Below, in pieces: positions 1 to 8,503 of a stretch of DNA of 64,000 nucleotides (position 1 is its first letter; every line of letters begins with the position of its first letter). Origin of the DNA: Thermohalobaculum sp039805905 (GTDB lineage Bacteria; Pseudomonadota; Alphaproteobacteria; Rhodobacterales; Rhodobacteraceae); contig JBDIVM010000002.1 in NCBI GenBank assembly GCA_039805905.1, forward strand, positions 124,001 to 188,000, in the 5' to 3' direction. The translations under genes and the position numbers were made by a program. Below the pieces are notes generated by a model that was not told the origin of the DNA, searched no databases, and saw nothing but the letters and a program-made list of their open reading frames with translations.

Positions 1-331
1 GCAACTCCTCGGCGGCGCCCAGCACCTCGACGTCGCGGACGAATACCTCGATCTCGCCGGTCGGGATCTTCGGGTTCACGAGGTCCGGATCGCGCGCCTT
101 CACCACGCCGTCGATCCGCACCACCCACTCGGCGCGCAGCGTCTCGACGGCGGCGAAGGCGGGGCTGTCCGGGTCGGCCAGCACCTGGGTGATGCCGTAG
201 TGGTCGCGCAGGTCGATGAACAGGATGCCGCCATGGTCGCGCACCCGGTGCACCCAGCCGGAAAGGCGGACCTCATGACCCACATGGCTCCGGTTCAGAC
301 CCGCGCAGGTGTGGGTGCGGTAGGCGTGCAT
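1..331 (-). CDS. aspS: Aspartate-tRNA ligase, N-terminal part (partial)
   Basis: This is the first 110 codons of aspartyl-tRNA synthetase, which charges tRNA-Asp in the cytoplasm. The gene runs off the left edge, so only the N-terminal OB-fold anticodon-binding domain is visible. The reading frame opens with MHAYRTHTCAGL and contains the family-typical stretch GWVHRVRDHGGILFIDLRD, followed by YGITQVL. The ATG at 329-331 matches the usual start of bacterial AspRS, only a few residues before the conserved R-T-H-x-C-G/A-x-L. Catalytic motifs 1-3 lie outside the window. The nearest upstream gene on the same strand is the OmpA lipoprotein, 209 bp away. Confidence 0.93.
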   Translation of the reverse strand, partial: MHAYRTHTCAGLNRSHVGHEVRLSGWVHRVRDHGGILFIDLRDHYGITQVLADPDSPAFAAVETLRAEWVVRIDGVVKARDPDLVNPKIPTGEIEVFVRDVEVLGAAEEL

Positions 332-540
332 GGGTGCCCCCCGAAGGCAGTTGGGGCGCGCCAGGGTCGCGCGCCCGCCGGTTCGGTGCCGGGATAGACT
401 GGACTCGCTGCCCCGTGTCAAGGGGCGGGGCAGGGTGGCCAGACGGCGCTCGCGCCCCCGGGTGCCGACGGGGCCGGGCGCCGGAACGGCGAGGTGCGCG
501 GCGTTGGCCCGCCGCGCACCTGTCGGAATGGCCTCCGGTT

Positions 541-1179
541 TCAGCCCTGGGTCGCGGGTGTGATCCGCAGCTCGACGCGCCGGTTCTGCTGGCGCCCCTC
601 TGCCGTGTCGTTCGTCGCGATTGGCTGGGTCTCGCCGACGCCGTAGCTGGCGATCCGGGCCGGCTCGACGCCGCGGCTGCGCAAGTGATTGGCAACCGAA
701 CTCGCGCGCCGCTCGGACAGGACCTGATTGTATTGGTCCGACCCGGTACTGTCGGTGTGGCCGATGATATCAAGATAGCTTTGCGGATAACTGTTCAGCG
801 TCCCCGAGACGCTGTCGAGCGTCGCATAGAACTCGGGCCGGATGGTCGCCGAGTCGGTGGCAAAGGTGATCTGGCTCGGGAAGTTCACCAGCAGCGCATC
901 GCCGTCGCGGGTGACCTGGGCGCCGGTGCCGGCCAGGTTCGCCTCGAGTTCGCGCTGCTGGCGGTCGAGATACTGGCCGACCGCGGCACCGGCGAGCAGG
1001 CCGACACCGGCGCCGATCAGCGCGCCCTTGCGGTCATGCTTGGTGACCAGCGCTCCGGTCGCGGCGCCGGCAAGTGCACCGATGAGCGCGCCGCCCGCCG
1101 TGTTCGGGTTGTCCTGAACGGTCTGGCAGCCGGTCAGCAGGCTCCCGCACACTGCCAGGATGATTGCTTGCTTGAACAT
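541..1179 (-). CDS. OmpA-family glycine-zipper outer membrane lipoprotein
   Basis: A 212-residue lipoprotein that probably tethers the outer membrane to peptidoglycan. The N-terminus is a lipoprotein signal with lipobox LTGC (lipidated Cys18). Residues about 24-75 are rich in Gly and Ala with GxxxG spacing, the glycine-zipper segment seen in 17-kDa antigen-type proteins. Residues about 100-205 form an OmpA C-terminal domain, with GHTDSTG, an LSERRA helix and the GRQQNRRVEL stretch that contacts diaminopimelate in the family. The frame is open upstream, but the ATG at 1177-1179 directly precedes the signal peptide and has AAGGA upstream, so longer starts are unlikely. It is divergent from rnd. 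Confidence 0.9.
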   Translation of the reverse strand: MFKQAIILAVCGSLLTGCQTVQDNPNTAGGALIGALAGAATGALVTKHDRKGALIGAGVGLLAGAAVGQYLDRQQRELEANLAGTGAQVTRDGDALLVNFPSQITFATDSATIRPEFYATLDSVSGTLNSYPQSYLDIIGHTDSTGSDQYNQVLSERRASSVANHLRSRGVEPARIASYGVGETQPIATNDTAEGRQQNRRVELRITPATQG

Positions 1180-1486
1180 GGTCGTTCCTTGCTCCTCGCC
1201 TGATCCTTGTCCTTCAACGAAATCAACCGCGCCAATCCGGCGCGCGACTCGACTCCGGTCCCCCCGCGCGGCAAGATGCCACCAGGTCCCGGCCGGGTCC
1301 AGCGCGGCGTGTCGGGCGGACCCGGCCGCGATTCGCCATTGCGGGAGTCCGCCGTGCGATCCGGGCCCGAACGGTTGCATCCGGGCCGCTCCCGGGCCGA
1401 ATCTCGCGCGAATCGGCGCCCTTGGCAGCCGAAAAGCTGCAACAAGGCCGCGACAGACCGCGGATCAGCGGTTAAAGACGTCGACC
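1180..1486. other. Divergent intergenic region, no gene seen
   Basis: This 307-bp stretch separates the divergently transcribed OmpA lipoprotein and rnd. Open frames exist on both strands but show no recognisable protein signature. It presumably carries the promoters of both genes. It is GC-rich, and I could not pick a convincing -35/-10 pair or operator by eye. Confidence 0.5.
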
Positions 1487-2692
1487 ATGCATGTGATTAC
1501 AACGACCGACTCCCTGGCCAGCCTCTGCACCACGTTCCGGCGCTCGCCCTTCGTGACCGTCGATACCGAGTTCATGCGCGAGCGGACCTACTGGCCGCAG
1601 CTCTGCCTGATCCAGATCGCGCGCCCTCCGGAAGACGGCGGGATCGATGCGGCGATCATTGATCCGCTGGCGAACGGCATCGACCTCGCGCCGCTTTACG
1701 GGCTCATGCGCGACCCGAACGTGGTCAAGGTGTTCCATGCCGCGCGCCAGGACATCGAGATCTTCCACACGCTGGGCAGGGCGATCCCGGCGCCGCTGTT
1801 CGATACCCAGGTCGCGGCGATGGTCTGCGGCTATGGCGAGCAGGTGGCCTACGAGACGCTGGTCCGCCGCATCGCGGGCGCGGATCTCGACAAGAGCTCG
1901 CGCTTCACCGACTGGATGCGGCGGCCGCTGAGCGAGCGCCAGCTCGAATACGCGCTCGGCGACGTGACCCACCTGCGGCTGATCTACGAGCACCTTTCGG
2001 AGCAGCTCCATTCCTCGGGGCGCGGTCCCTGGGTCGCCGAGGAGATGGCGATCCTTTCGGATCCCGCGACCTATGTCGTCGAGCCGGCCGAGGCGTGGCG
2101 GCGGATCAAGGCGCGCAGCCACAACCCGAAATTCCTCGCCGTGGTCCGCGAGCTCGCGCGCTGGCGCGAGGAACAGGCGCAGGCGCGCGACGTGCCCCGC
2201 TCCCGGGTCCTGAAGGACGACGCTCTGCTGGAGATCGCGACGGCCAACCCCCGCTCGGCCGAGGATCTCTCGAGCCTGCGTCTGCTGCAGCGCGAACTCC
2301 GGAAACCCGATGTGGCGGAGGGCATGCTCGCCGCGGTCCAGCGCGGCATGAACTGCCCGCCGGACCAGCGCCCGACCCTGCCGCCCCCGCCGCGGCGTCG
2401 GCAGGGGTCGGCGGCGATCGCCGACATGCTGCGGGTTCTCCTGAAGGCGCGGGCCGACGAGCTGGGCGTCGCCTCGAAGCTGATCGCGTCGAGTTCGGAT
2501 CTGGACGCCCTCGCGGGCGAGGACGACCCGGACTTGCCGCTCTTGAAGGGCTGGCGGCGCGAGGCGTTCGGCGCCCAGGCGATGCGGCTGATCGAGGGCG
2601 AGGTCGGGCTCGTGGCCGGGCCTTCCGGGATCCGGGTGATCGAGGTCGGCCCGTCCGGGGGGGCCGTGCGCGTCTCTCAGAAGTCGGCCTGA
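1487..2692 (+). CDS. rnd: Ribonuclease D
   Basis: A 401-residue 3'-5' exoribonuclease of the DEDD family, acting in tRNA 3'-end maturation and RNA turnover. The catalytic carboxylates are visible: VDTEF gives Asp26 and Glu28, FHAARQDIEIF gives Asp89, and YALGD gives Tyr155 and Asp159, the Exo III DEDDy signature. The C-terminal half contains a helical HRDC region. Length fits bacterial RNase D. The ATG at 1487 was chosen because MHVITTTDSL begins the domain; the open frame upstream has no homology-like content. The 3' end overlaps the convergent lipoprotein gene by 16 bp. Confidence 0.94.
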   Translation: MHVITTTDSLASLCTTFRRSPFVTVDTEFMRERTYWPQLCLIQIARPPEDGGIDAAIIDPLANGIDLAPLYGLMRDPNVVKVFHAARQDIEIFHTLGRAIPAPLFDTQVAAMVCGYGEQVAYETLVRRIAGADLDKSSRFTDWMRRPLSERQLEYALGDVTHLRLIYEHLSEQLHSSGRGPWVAEEMAILSDPATYVVEPAEAWRRIKARSHNPKFLAVVRELARWREEQAQARDVPRSRVLKDDALLEIATANPRSAEDLSSLRLLQRELRKPDVAEGMLAAVQRGMNCPPDQRPTLPPPPRRRQGSAAIADMLRVLLKARADELGVASKLIASSSDLDALAGEDDPDLPLLKGWRREAFGAQAMRLIEGEVGLVAGPSGIRVIEVGPSGGAVRVSQKSA

Positions 2693-3111
2693 AGACCGCC
2701 CGAGACACCGTGGATCCGCAGGCCGCGGGCGCCCTGCAGCTCGTTGAGCTTGAGATGGAGGTCGGCCCGCACGGTGCGCGCCGGCACCGTGCCGGTCCCG
2801 AGCGCCAGCGCGGGATCGGGCTGTCTGGCGACGAAGTCGAAATCCAGATAGCCATCGGGACCGGGCTTGCCCTCGCGGCGCGCGCGCAGCTCCGGCACCG
2901 AGTAGCCGAGCCCCGGTGCGGTGCCGATCGCCGTGATCACGATTCCGTCGCGGGTACGGCCGATCTCGATGTTGCGCACCGCCTCGACCGGAACATGGAG
3001 CTGGGCCGGGACGGCATCATCTCCGGTTACCGAGGGCTCGTCATCCCCGCCAAACATCGAGCAGCCGGCCAGGGCGAGGCAGGCGGCGACGAGGGCTGCG
3101 GCGACACGCAT
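2677..3111 (-). CDS. Small lipoprotein of unknown function
   Basis: I do not recognise this 144-residue protein beyond its export signal. It starts with a hydrophobic signal ending in the lipobox LAGC (Cys17), followed by an acidic linker (GGDDEP). The mature part reads as a compact beta-rich domain with VEAVRNIEIG, DGIVITAIG and GYLDFDF, then a Leu-rich segment near the C-terminus. The start at 3109-3111 was chosen because it precedes the signal peptide directly; the upstream extension is Cys/Pro-rich and unlike coding sequence. Its 3' end overlaps rnd convergently by 16 bp. It is divergent from sufE. Confidence 0.75.
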   Translation of the reverse strand: MRVAAALVAACLALAGCSMFGGDDEPSVTGDDAVPAQLHVPVEAVRNIEIGRTRDGIVITAIGTAPGLGYSVPELRARREGKPGPDGYLDFDFVARQPDPALALGTGTVPARTVRADLHLKLNELQGARGLRIHGVSGGLQADF

Positions 3112-3244
3112 CGTTCGAACTCCGGTTGGCTGGGACAGTTGCTTTCGGATCGGGAAATGGCCATATCCGCATGGGAAATGAAAGCACAATCTGCACCTGC
3201 GCCCGTGCCGCGGGCCGGGGCAGGATCCCGAGCCGGGAGTACCC

Positions 3245-3679
3245 ATGGTCGCGTCACCCGCATTCGAGGAGATCGTCGAGAACTTTGCGCTGCTCGACGA
3301 CTGGGAGGACCGCTACCGCTATCTGATCGAGCTGGGCCGCGAGATGGCGCCGCTCGCCGAGGCGCGGAAGACCGATGCGGCGAAGGTCGAGGGCTGCGTC
3401 AGCCAGGTGTGGATGGTGCCCGAGCTGCGGCGCGATGGTGCCGGGCGGGATTGCCTGCACTTCCAGGGCGACAGCGACGCGATGATCGTGCGGGGCCTGA
3501 TCGCGGTGCTTCGCGCACTCTATGGCGGGCGGCCGCTGACCGACGTGCCCCGGATCGACGCCAGGGCCGAACTCGGGCGGCTGGGGCTCGAGCAGCACCT
3601 GTCGGCACAGCGGTCGAACGGGCTCAGGGCCATGGTGCGGCGCATCAACGATCTGGCGGCCGCATCGAACCCGGCTTGA
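3245..3679 (+). CDS. sufE: Cysteine desulfuration protein SufE
   Basis: A 144-residue SufE-family protein that accepts persulfide sulfur from the cysteine desulfurase SufS and passes it to Fe-S scaffolds. The active-site Cys51 sits in VEGCVSQVW, the same position as in E. coli SufE. The protein is close to E. coli SufE in size and has the expected N-terminal EIVENFALLDDWEDRYRYLI helix region. A GGGAG ribosome-binding site precedes the ATG. No sufBCDS genes are in the window; a SufT-like protein and an A-type carrier lie about 52-55 kb away. Confidence 0.92.
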   Translation: MVASPAFEEIVENFALLDDWEDRYRYLIELGREMAPLAEARKTDAAKVEGCVSQVWMVPELRRDGAGRDCLHFQGDSDAMIVRGLIAVLRALYGGRPLTDVPRIDARAELGRLGLEQHLSAQRSNGLRAMVRRINDLAAASNPA

Positions 3680-3696
3680 GGGGCTTGCGACGCTTG

Positions 3697-3709
3697 GGTG
3701 AATTTCACC
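3697..3709. promoter_or_regulatory. Perfect palindrome upstream of the methyltransferase gene
   Basis: GGTGAA-T-TTCACC is a 13-bp perfect inverted repeat, 62 bp before the start codon of the homocysteine methyltransferase gene. Placement and symmetry fit a transcription-factor operator. The inner TGAA...TTCA recalls LysR-type methionine regulator sites but with shorter spacing, so the regulator is unknown. Confidence 0.35.
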
Positions 3710-3770
3710 GCGATCTTGTGGTATGTTCCAGAATCTACACCCAGACAGTCACGAATCGGATTGGAGCGAC

Positions 3771-4790
3771 ATGAGCGATGCCCTGACACAACTCCTCGCG
3801 CGGCGCGAGTGGCTGCTGCTGGACGGCGCTACCGGAACGAACCTCTTTGCGGCGGGCCTGATGTCTGGCGAGGCGCCTGAGTTCTGGAACGTCGATGCGC
3901 CCGACCGCATCCGGGCCCTTCACCGCGGCTTCGTCGAAGCGGGGTCGGACGTGATCCTGACCAATTCCTTCGGCGGTTCCCGATACCGGCTGAAGCTCCA
4001 TCATGGCGAGAACCGGGTGCGCGAGCTGAATCTCGCCGCCGCCCGTCTGGCGCGCGAGGCGGCGGACGCCGCCGGGCGGCCGGTGATCGTGGCCGGATCG
4101 GTCGGCCCGACCGGCGAGATTCTTCAACCCGTCGGCAGCCTGAGCCAGGCGGATGCCGTCGCGGCATTCGAGGAGCAGATCGCGGCACTGATGGAAGGCG
4201 GCGCCGACGTGATCTGGGCCGAGACCATGTCCTCGACCGAGGAGTTCAACGCCGTTGCCGAGGCGGCGGCCCGCCAGGCGGCGCCGTTCTGCGCGACGCT
4301 GAGCTTCGATACCGCCGGGCGGACCATGATGGGGGTGACCAGCGAGGGTTATGCCACGCTGGCCGCGGCTTTGCCGAACCCGCCGCTGGCGATCGGGGCG
4401 AATTGCGGAACCGGGGCGTCCGACCTGCTGCGCACCATACTCGGCATCGCGCGCGCGGCGCCGGACGCGATCATCATCGCCAAGGCGAATGCGGGGATCC
4501 CCAAATACGCCGATGGCCATATCCACTACGATGGCACGCCGGAGCTGATGGCGGAGTATGCCTGCCTCGCGCGCGACGCGGGCGCCCGGCTGATCGGCGG
4601 CTGCTGCGGCACCCAGCGCGAGCATCTGGTGGCGATGCGCAGGGCGCTCGAGAGCCGGCCGCGCGGCACTGTTCCGAGTCTCGACGACATCCGGAGCAGG
4701 ATCGGCGATTTCACCTCGGCCGACGACGGCACCGGTGGGGCGCCGGACGGGGACGAGCGCCGCACACGCCGGGGTCGCCGGCGCGGCTGA
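3771..4790 (+). CDS. Homocysteine S-methyltransferase family protein (split methionine synthase component)
   Basis: A 339-residue TIM-barrel protein of the Zn-dependent homocysteine methyltransferase family. N-terminal LLLDGATGTNL and the zinc ligands in GANCG and GGCCGT are all present. Such genes are often called betaine-homocysteine methyltransferase (bmt). Here the next two genes encode a corrinoid protein and DUF1638, which favours methyl transfer from a separate cobalamin protein to homocysteine, as in the split MetH reported for Phaeobacter. That assignment is inference. The ATG at 3771 (MSDALTQLL) has GGAG upstream and starts close to the fold; the earlier ATG at 3723 is less likely. 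The C-terminal tail is Asp/Gly- and then Arg-rich. Confidence 0.85.
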   Translation: MSDALTQLLARREWLLLDGATGTNLFAAGLMSGEAPEFWNVDAPDRIRALHRGFVEAGSDVILTNSFGGSRYRLKLHHGENRVRELNLAAARLAREAADAAGRPVIVAGSVGPTGEILQPVGSLSQADAVAAFEEQIAALMEGGADVIWAETMSSTEEFNAVAEAAARQAAPFCATLSFDTAGRTMMGVTSEGYATLAAALPNPPLAIGANCGTGASDLLRTILGIARAAPDAIIIAKANAGIPKYADGHIHYDGTPELMAEYACLARDAGARLIGGCCGTQREHLVAMRRALESRPRGTVPSLDDIRSRIGDFTSADDGTGGAPDGDERRTRRGRRRG

Positions 4791-4931
4791 TGCGCGCCGC
4801 CGGGTAAATCCGCCGCACCCCAGTCGGTTTATGCGCGACAGGCGACGGATTTGTTGGATCGGCCCGGCTGAATCTGACTGAGTATGCCGCGCGAGCGGCC
4901 ACCGGCGCACCGGATGTAGGGAAAGATTGCC

Positions 4932-5639
4932 ATGTCTGACGAAGGCGACGACATCATCCTCAGCGAGCTCGACGATGACGAGCTGGTGCAGCAGATGCAC
5001 GACGACCTCTATGACGGTCTCAATGAGGAGATCGAGGAGGCCGTGCGCATCCTGCTGGATCGTGGCTGGACTCCTTACGACGTGCTGACCAAGGCGCTGG
5101 TCGAAGGCATGCGCATCGTCGGTATCGATTTCCGCGACGGCATCCTGTTCGTGCCCGAGGTGTTGCTGGCCGCCAATGCCATGAAGGCCGGTATGGCGAT
5201 CCTGAAGCCGCTGCTGATCGAAACGGGGGCGCCGCGGCTCGGCAAGATGGTGATCGGCACGGTCAAGGGCGACATTCACGACATCGGCAAGAACCTGGTC
5301 TCGATGATGATGGAGGGCGCCGGCTTCGAGGTGATCAACCTCGGCATCAACAACTCGGTCGAGAAATATCTCGATGCGCTGATCCAGGAAAGGCCCGACA
5401 TCCTCGGCATGTCGGCGCTGCTGACCACCACCATGCCCTACATGAAGGTCGTGATCGACGCGCTCAAGGAGAAGGGCATCCGCGACGACTTCGTGGTGCT
5501 GGTCGGGGGCGCGCCGCTGAACGAGGAGTTCGGCCGCGCGATCGGCGCCGACGCCTATTGCCGCGACGCGGCAGTGGCGGTGGAGACGGCGAAGAGCTTC
5601 ATGGCGAAGAAGCACAACAAGCTGGCCGCCGGCGCCTGA
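4932..5639 (+). CDS. Corrinoid (cobalamin-binding) methyltransferase protein
   Basis: A 235-residue two-domain B12 protein. After an acidic N-terminus, residues about 20-100 form the helical cap domain (DVLTKALVEGM, FVPEVLLAANAM). The rest is the Rossmann cobalamin-binding domain with the DxHDxG signature DIHDIG; His116 is the expected lower axial ligand. The base-binding loops GMSALLTTTM and GGAPLN are also present. It should carry a methyl group between a methyl donor enzyme and the upstream homocysteine methyltransferase. It lies 141 bp downstream of that gene on the same strand and is followed by DUF1638. No pterin-binding or amine methyltransferase partner is in the window. Confidence 0.92.
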   Translation: MSDEGDDIILSELDDDELVQQMHDDLYDGLNEEIEEAVRILLDRGWTPYDVLTKALVEGMRIVGIDFRDGILFVPEVLLAANAMKAGMAILKPLLIETGAPRLGKMVIGTVKGDIHDIGKNLVSMMMEGAGFEVINLGINNSVEKYLDALIQERPDILGMSALLTTTMPYMKVVIDALKEKGIRDDFVVLVGGAPLNEEFGRAIGADAYCRDAAVAVETAKSFMAKKHNKLAAGA

Positions 5640-5742
5640 GCGACGGCGATTTCCTCGGCGGGGGCCGGGCGGCTTCCCGCCAGGGGTTGCGCGCGCCTCC
5701 CATGCTCTGCTGCCTGCCACCTGCCCGGACCCCGGAGCCGGC

Positions 5743-6399
5743 ATGCACCTCGATGACGACATCCTGACCGAGACTGGCCTTGCCGCCACGCGGGCATCGG
5801 CCGCCGGCCGCGTGCTGCTGCTCGCCTGCGGAGCGCTGGGCCGCGAGATCCTGGCGATCACCAGGGCAAATCGGTGGGACCGGCTCGACCTTGCCTGCCT
5901 GCCGGCGAAGCTGCACAATTCGCCGCACCGCATCCCCGAGGCGGTGCGCCAGAAGGTCCGCGACGCACGCGCCCGCGGCTATGACCGGATCTTCGTCGTC
6001 TATGCCGACTGCGGCACCGGCGGGCTGCTCGACCGGGTCTGCGCCGAGGAGGGCGTCGAGCGGATCGAGGGGCCGCACTGCTACAGCTTCTTCGACGGCA
6101 ACGCGGCCTTTGCGGAGCGCGCCGGGGCAGGCGAGATCACCGCCTTCTATCTGACCGATTTCCTCGCCCGGCAGTTCGACACGCTGATCTGGAAGGGCAT
6201 GGGGATCGACCGGCATCCGGAGCTCCTGCCGATGCTGTTTGGGAACTACGAGAAGGTGGTCTACCTCGCCCAGACCGACGACCCGGCACTCGAGGCGAAG
6301 GCCCGCGACGCCGCCGCGCGGCTCGGCCTCGCCTTCGAGAAGCGGGCGACAGGCTATGGCGACCTTGCCCGGTTCCTCTCTCGGGCCGCAGGCTCATAA
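5743..6399 (+). CDS. DUF1638 protein, corrinoid-methyltransferase associated
   Basis: A 218-residue DUF1638 protein. Recognisable segments are LLACGALGREI near residue 25, LPAKLHNSPHRI, and VVYADCGTGGLLD with a conserved Cys. Members commonly neighbour corrinoid methyltransferase genes and have been linked genetically to B12-dependent methionine synthesis in Phaeobacter; the biochemical role is not established. Here it is third in the run after the homocysteine methyltransferase and corrinoid protein, so it probably serves that module. It ends 20 bp before the convergent PAS gene. Confidence 0.85.
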   Translation: MHLDDDILTETGLAATRASAAGRVLLLACGALGREILAITRANRWDRLDLACLPAKLHNSPHRIPEAVRQKVRDARARGYDRIFVVYADCGTGGLLDRVCAEEGVERIEGPHCYSFFDGNAAFAERAGAGEITAFYLTDFLARQFDTLIWKGMGIDRHPELLPMLFGNYEKVVYLAQTDDPALEAKARDAAARLGLAFEKRATGYGDLARFLSRAAGS

Positions 6400-6419
6400 C
6401 ACCGAGCCGCGCGGGGAGG

Positions 6420-7130
6420 TCAGTCGTCGTCGCGCACGACGCGGAGATCCGCACGGTTGCCGGCCGTGCCAGTGCCGCGCCTGCCACCCTCGATCCCGGT
6501 GAGCCGGGCACTGGGTGCGCCTCCGAACGGCGCTGCCGCCTCGGCAAGGCCGGCGGCCTGGGGTTTCTCGCCGGCCGCATGGATGGTCATTGCGTCGATG
6601 GTGAAGCGCAGCGGCTCGCGCCCGGCCTGAGGGATGCGGCCGCTGACCGGGTGCAGGCAGCCGAGGAGCCGGTCGATCTTGCCGAGATTGCCGCGCAGCG
6701 GCAGGAGGATCATCTCCCAGACGGTCACGCCGTCCGGCGCCAGAAGCCGGGCATAGCCGACACCCGATTCCGCGAGCGTCTCGGCGGCGAACGCCACGAG
6801 GCTTTCGCGGGCCGGGCCGGCCATGATCGACCGTGCGCTCATGCCGCGCAGGTCGTAGCCGAACGCGTCGAGCAGCGCCGTGCCGGCGAGCCTGAAGCGG
6901 ACATTGCCCTCGCCGAGATCCTCGAGCAGGAACAGGTGCCGGGCGTCGGCCGCGATGGCGCGCGGGTCGATCTCGGCGCGCTCCGGGCAGGGGCGGCCGG
7001 CGCGCAGCCTCTCCCAATAGCTGTGGAGAGCCCGGATCTCGGGGTGGATCATGCCGGCCCCGCTCTGTGCGAGGCGGTAGTCCGCCAGGCTGATGCTGTT
7101 GCCGCCGACATCGATGCCATCGTTCCGCAT
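6420..7130 (-). CDS. PAS-domain (PAS_5-like) protein
   Basis: A 236-residue soluble protein whose central part resembles the PAS_5 family common in alphaproteobacteria: HSYWERLRAGRPCPERAEIDP, then HLFLLEDLGEGNVRFRLAGT and LLDAFGYDLRGM. No kinase, cyclase or HTH domain follows; the C-terminal about 50 residues are Gly/Ala/Arg-rich and look disordered. It may be a sensory or regulatory adaptor, but ligand and partner are unknown. The ATG at 7128-7130 (MRNDGIDVGG) starts the coherent protein; the frame stays open far upstream only because it runs antisense to gmk. Confidence 0.78.
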   Translation of the reverse strand: MRNDGIDVGGNSISLADYRLAQSGAGMIHPEIRALHSYWERLRAGRPCPERAEIDPRAIAADARHLFLLEDLGEGNVRFRLAGTALLDAFGYDLRGMSARSIMAGPARESLVAFAAETLAESGVGYARLLAPDGVTVWEMILLPLRGNLGKIDRLLGCLHPVSGRIPQAGREPLRFTIDAMTIHAAGEKPQAAGLAEAAAPFGGAPSARLTGIEGGRRGTGTAGNRADLRVVRDDD

Positions 7131-7313
7131 TTCCCGTTCTTCCTTACTATCAGCATCCCGGACCGGCCGCCACGGCCGCGGGGTCACCCGACGGGGTAGC
7201 AAGATGCGTGCCAGCCCGCGCCGCGGGCCGCTCGCCGGTTGACCCGGCTGCCGCCGCGGATAGAGTTGCGGCGCGCCCTGACGGGCTTCCCGAGGCAGGA
7301 CATCAGACATCCC

Positions 7314-7970
7314 ATGGCCGATCTGGACAGAGACCGCCGCGGCATCCTCTTCGTGCTGTCCTCGCCGTCGGGCGCGGGCAAGACCACGCTGTCGCGCAGG
7401 CTGCTGTCGGACGATCCGGGCTTCATCCTCTCGGTATCGGCAACCACCCGGCCGCCGCGTCCTGCCGAGCAGGAGGGGAGGGATTATTTTTTCGTTTCCA
7501 AGCAACGCTTTGACCAGATGGTGTCCGCCCGCAAGCTGCTCGAGCATGCGCATGTGTTCGGCAACGACTACGGCACTCCGCGAGCCCCCGTGGAGGCAGC
7601 CGTCCAAGCCGGACTCGATGTCCTCTTCGACGTCGACTGGCAGGGCGCGCAGCAGCTCCGGAACTCCGACCTCGGGGCGCTGGTCGTGACCTTGTTCCTG
7701 CTGCCGCCCTCGATCGCCGCGCTGGAGCAGAGGCTGCGCCGGCGGGCGCAGGACAGCGATGCGGTGATTGCGGGTCGGATGGCCAAGGCGAGGGACGAGA
7801 TCAGTCACTGGGCCGAGTACGATTATGTCCTGATCAATGACGATCTGGACGCCTGCTATTCCCGGATCGGGACGATCGTCACTGCCGAACGGCAGCGCAG
7901 GGAGCGGCAGAAATGGCTGCAGCCCCATGTGGACGCGCTCTACGCGGAATTCGAGGAAAGGCTGAAATGA
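7314..7970 (+). CDS. gmk: Guanylate kinase
   Basis: A 218-residue GMP kinase that makes GDP from GMP and ATP. The P-loop SPSGAGKTT covers residues 17-25 with Lys23, followed by the GMP-binding stretch SVSATTRPPRPAEQEGRDYFF and the central DVLFDVDWQGAQQL. The start at 7314 (MADLDRDRRG) gives normal family length; an in-frame extension back to 7239 adds 25 non-conserved residues. The stop codon overlaps the start of the carbonic anhydrase-like gene (ATGA), so the two are translationally coupled. Confidence 0.96.
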   Translation: MADLDRDRRGILFVLSSPSGAGKTTLSRRLLSDDPGFILSVSATTRPPRPAEQEGRDYFFVSKQRFDQMVSARKLLEHAHVFGNDYGTPRAPVEAAVQAGLDVLFDVDWQGAQQLRNSDLGALVVTLFLLPPSIAALEQRLRRRAQDSDAVIAGRMAKARDEISHWAEYDYVLINDDLDACYSRIGTIVTAERQRRERQKWLQPHVDALYAEFEERLK

Positions 7971-8494
7971 CCCTCTATGCGCTCGACGGCGTGGCGCCCA
8001 GCGTTCCCGCCAGCGGAAACTTCTATGTCGCGCCGGGAGCGCGCGTGATCGGTGCCGTGACGATTGCCGAGGAAGTCGGCATCTGGTTCAACGCGGTCCT
8101 GCGCGGCGACAACGAGCCGATCGTCGTCGGTGCCCGCTCGAACGTGCAGGACGGTTGCATCTTCCATACCGATCCGGGCTTTCCGCTGACCATCGGCGAG
8201 GATGTGACGGTCGGGCACATGGCCATGCTGCACGGCTGTACGGTCGGCGACGGTACGCTGATCGGCATGGGTGCGGTGGTGCTGAACGGGGCGCGGATCG
8301 GCAAGGGCTGCCTGATCGGCGCCAATGCGCTGGTCACCGAGGGCAAGGAGGTGCCCGACCACTCGATGGTGGTCGGCCAGCCGGGCAGGGTGATCCGCAC
8401 GGTGGACGAGCGGCTTGCGGCCGAGTTGCGCCGCGCGGCGGCGGTCTACCGGCAGCGCCAGCGCCGCTATCGGGACGGGCTGGCCGAAGTCTGA
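7967..8494 (+). CDS. Gamma-class carbonic anhydrase-like hexapeptide protein
   Basis: A 175-residue left-handed beta-helix protein of the YrdA/PaaY/gamma-carbonic anhydrase group. Metal-ligand histidines are in place: His67 (QDGCIFHTDP), His84 and His89 (GHMAMLHGC). The upstream motif LRGDNEPIVVGARSNVQDG is the family signature. Hexapeptide repeats run from about residue 25 to 140, and the C-terminus is a charged helix. Enzymatic activity in this subgroup varies and cannot be assumed. It overlaps the gmk stop codon by 4 bp. Confidence 0.9.
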   Translation: MTLYALDGVAPSVPASGNFYVAPGARVIGAVTIAEEVGIWFNAVLRGDNEPIVVGARSNVQDGCIFHTDPGFPLTIGEDVTVGHMAMLHGCTVGDGTLIGMGAVVLNGARIGKGCLIGANALVTEGKEVPDHSMVVGQPGRVIRTVDERLAAELRRAAAVYRQRQRRYRDGLAEV

Positions 8495-8503
8495 CGGCCG
8501 CTC

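Noticed and set aside
3735..5933. A 732-codon frame antisense to the corrinoid cluster
   Set aside because: It is antisense to three recognisable genes, is rich in Arg, His and Gln and has no domain.
7131..7928. N-terminal extension of the PAS protein
   Set aside because: It is antisense to gmk and has no conserved residue pattern; ATG 7128-7130 starts the PAS protein.
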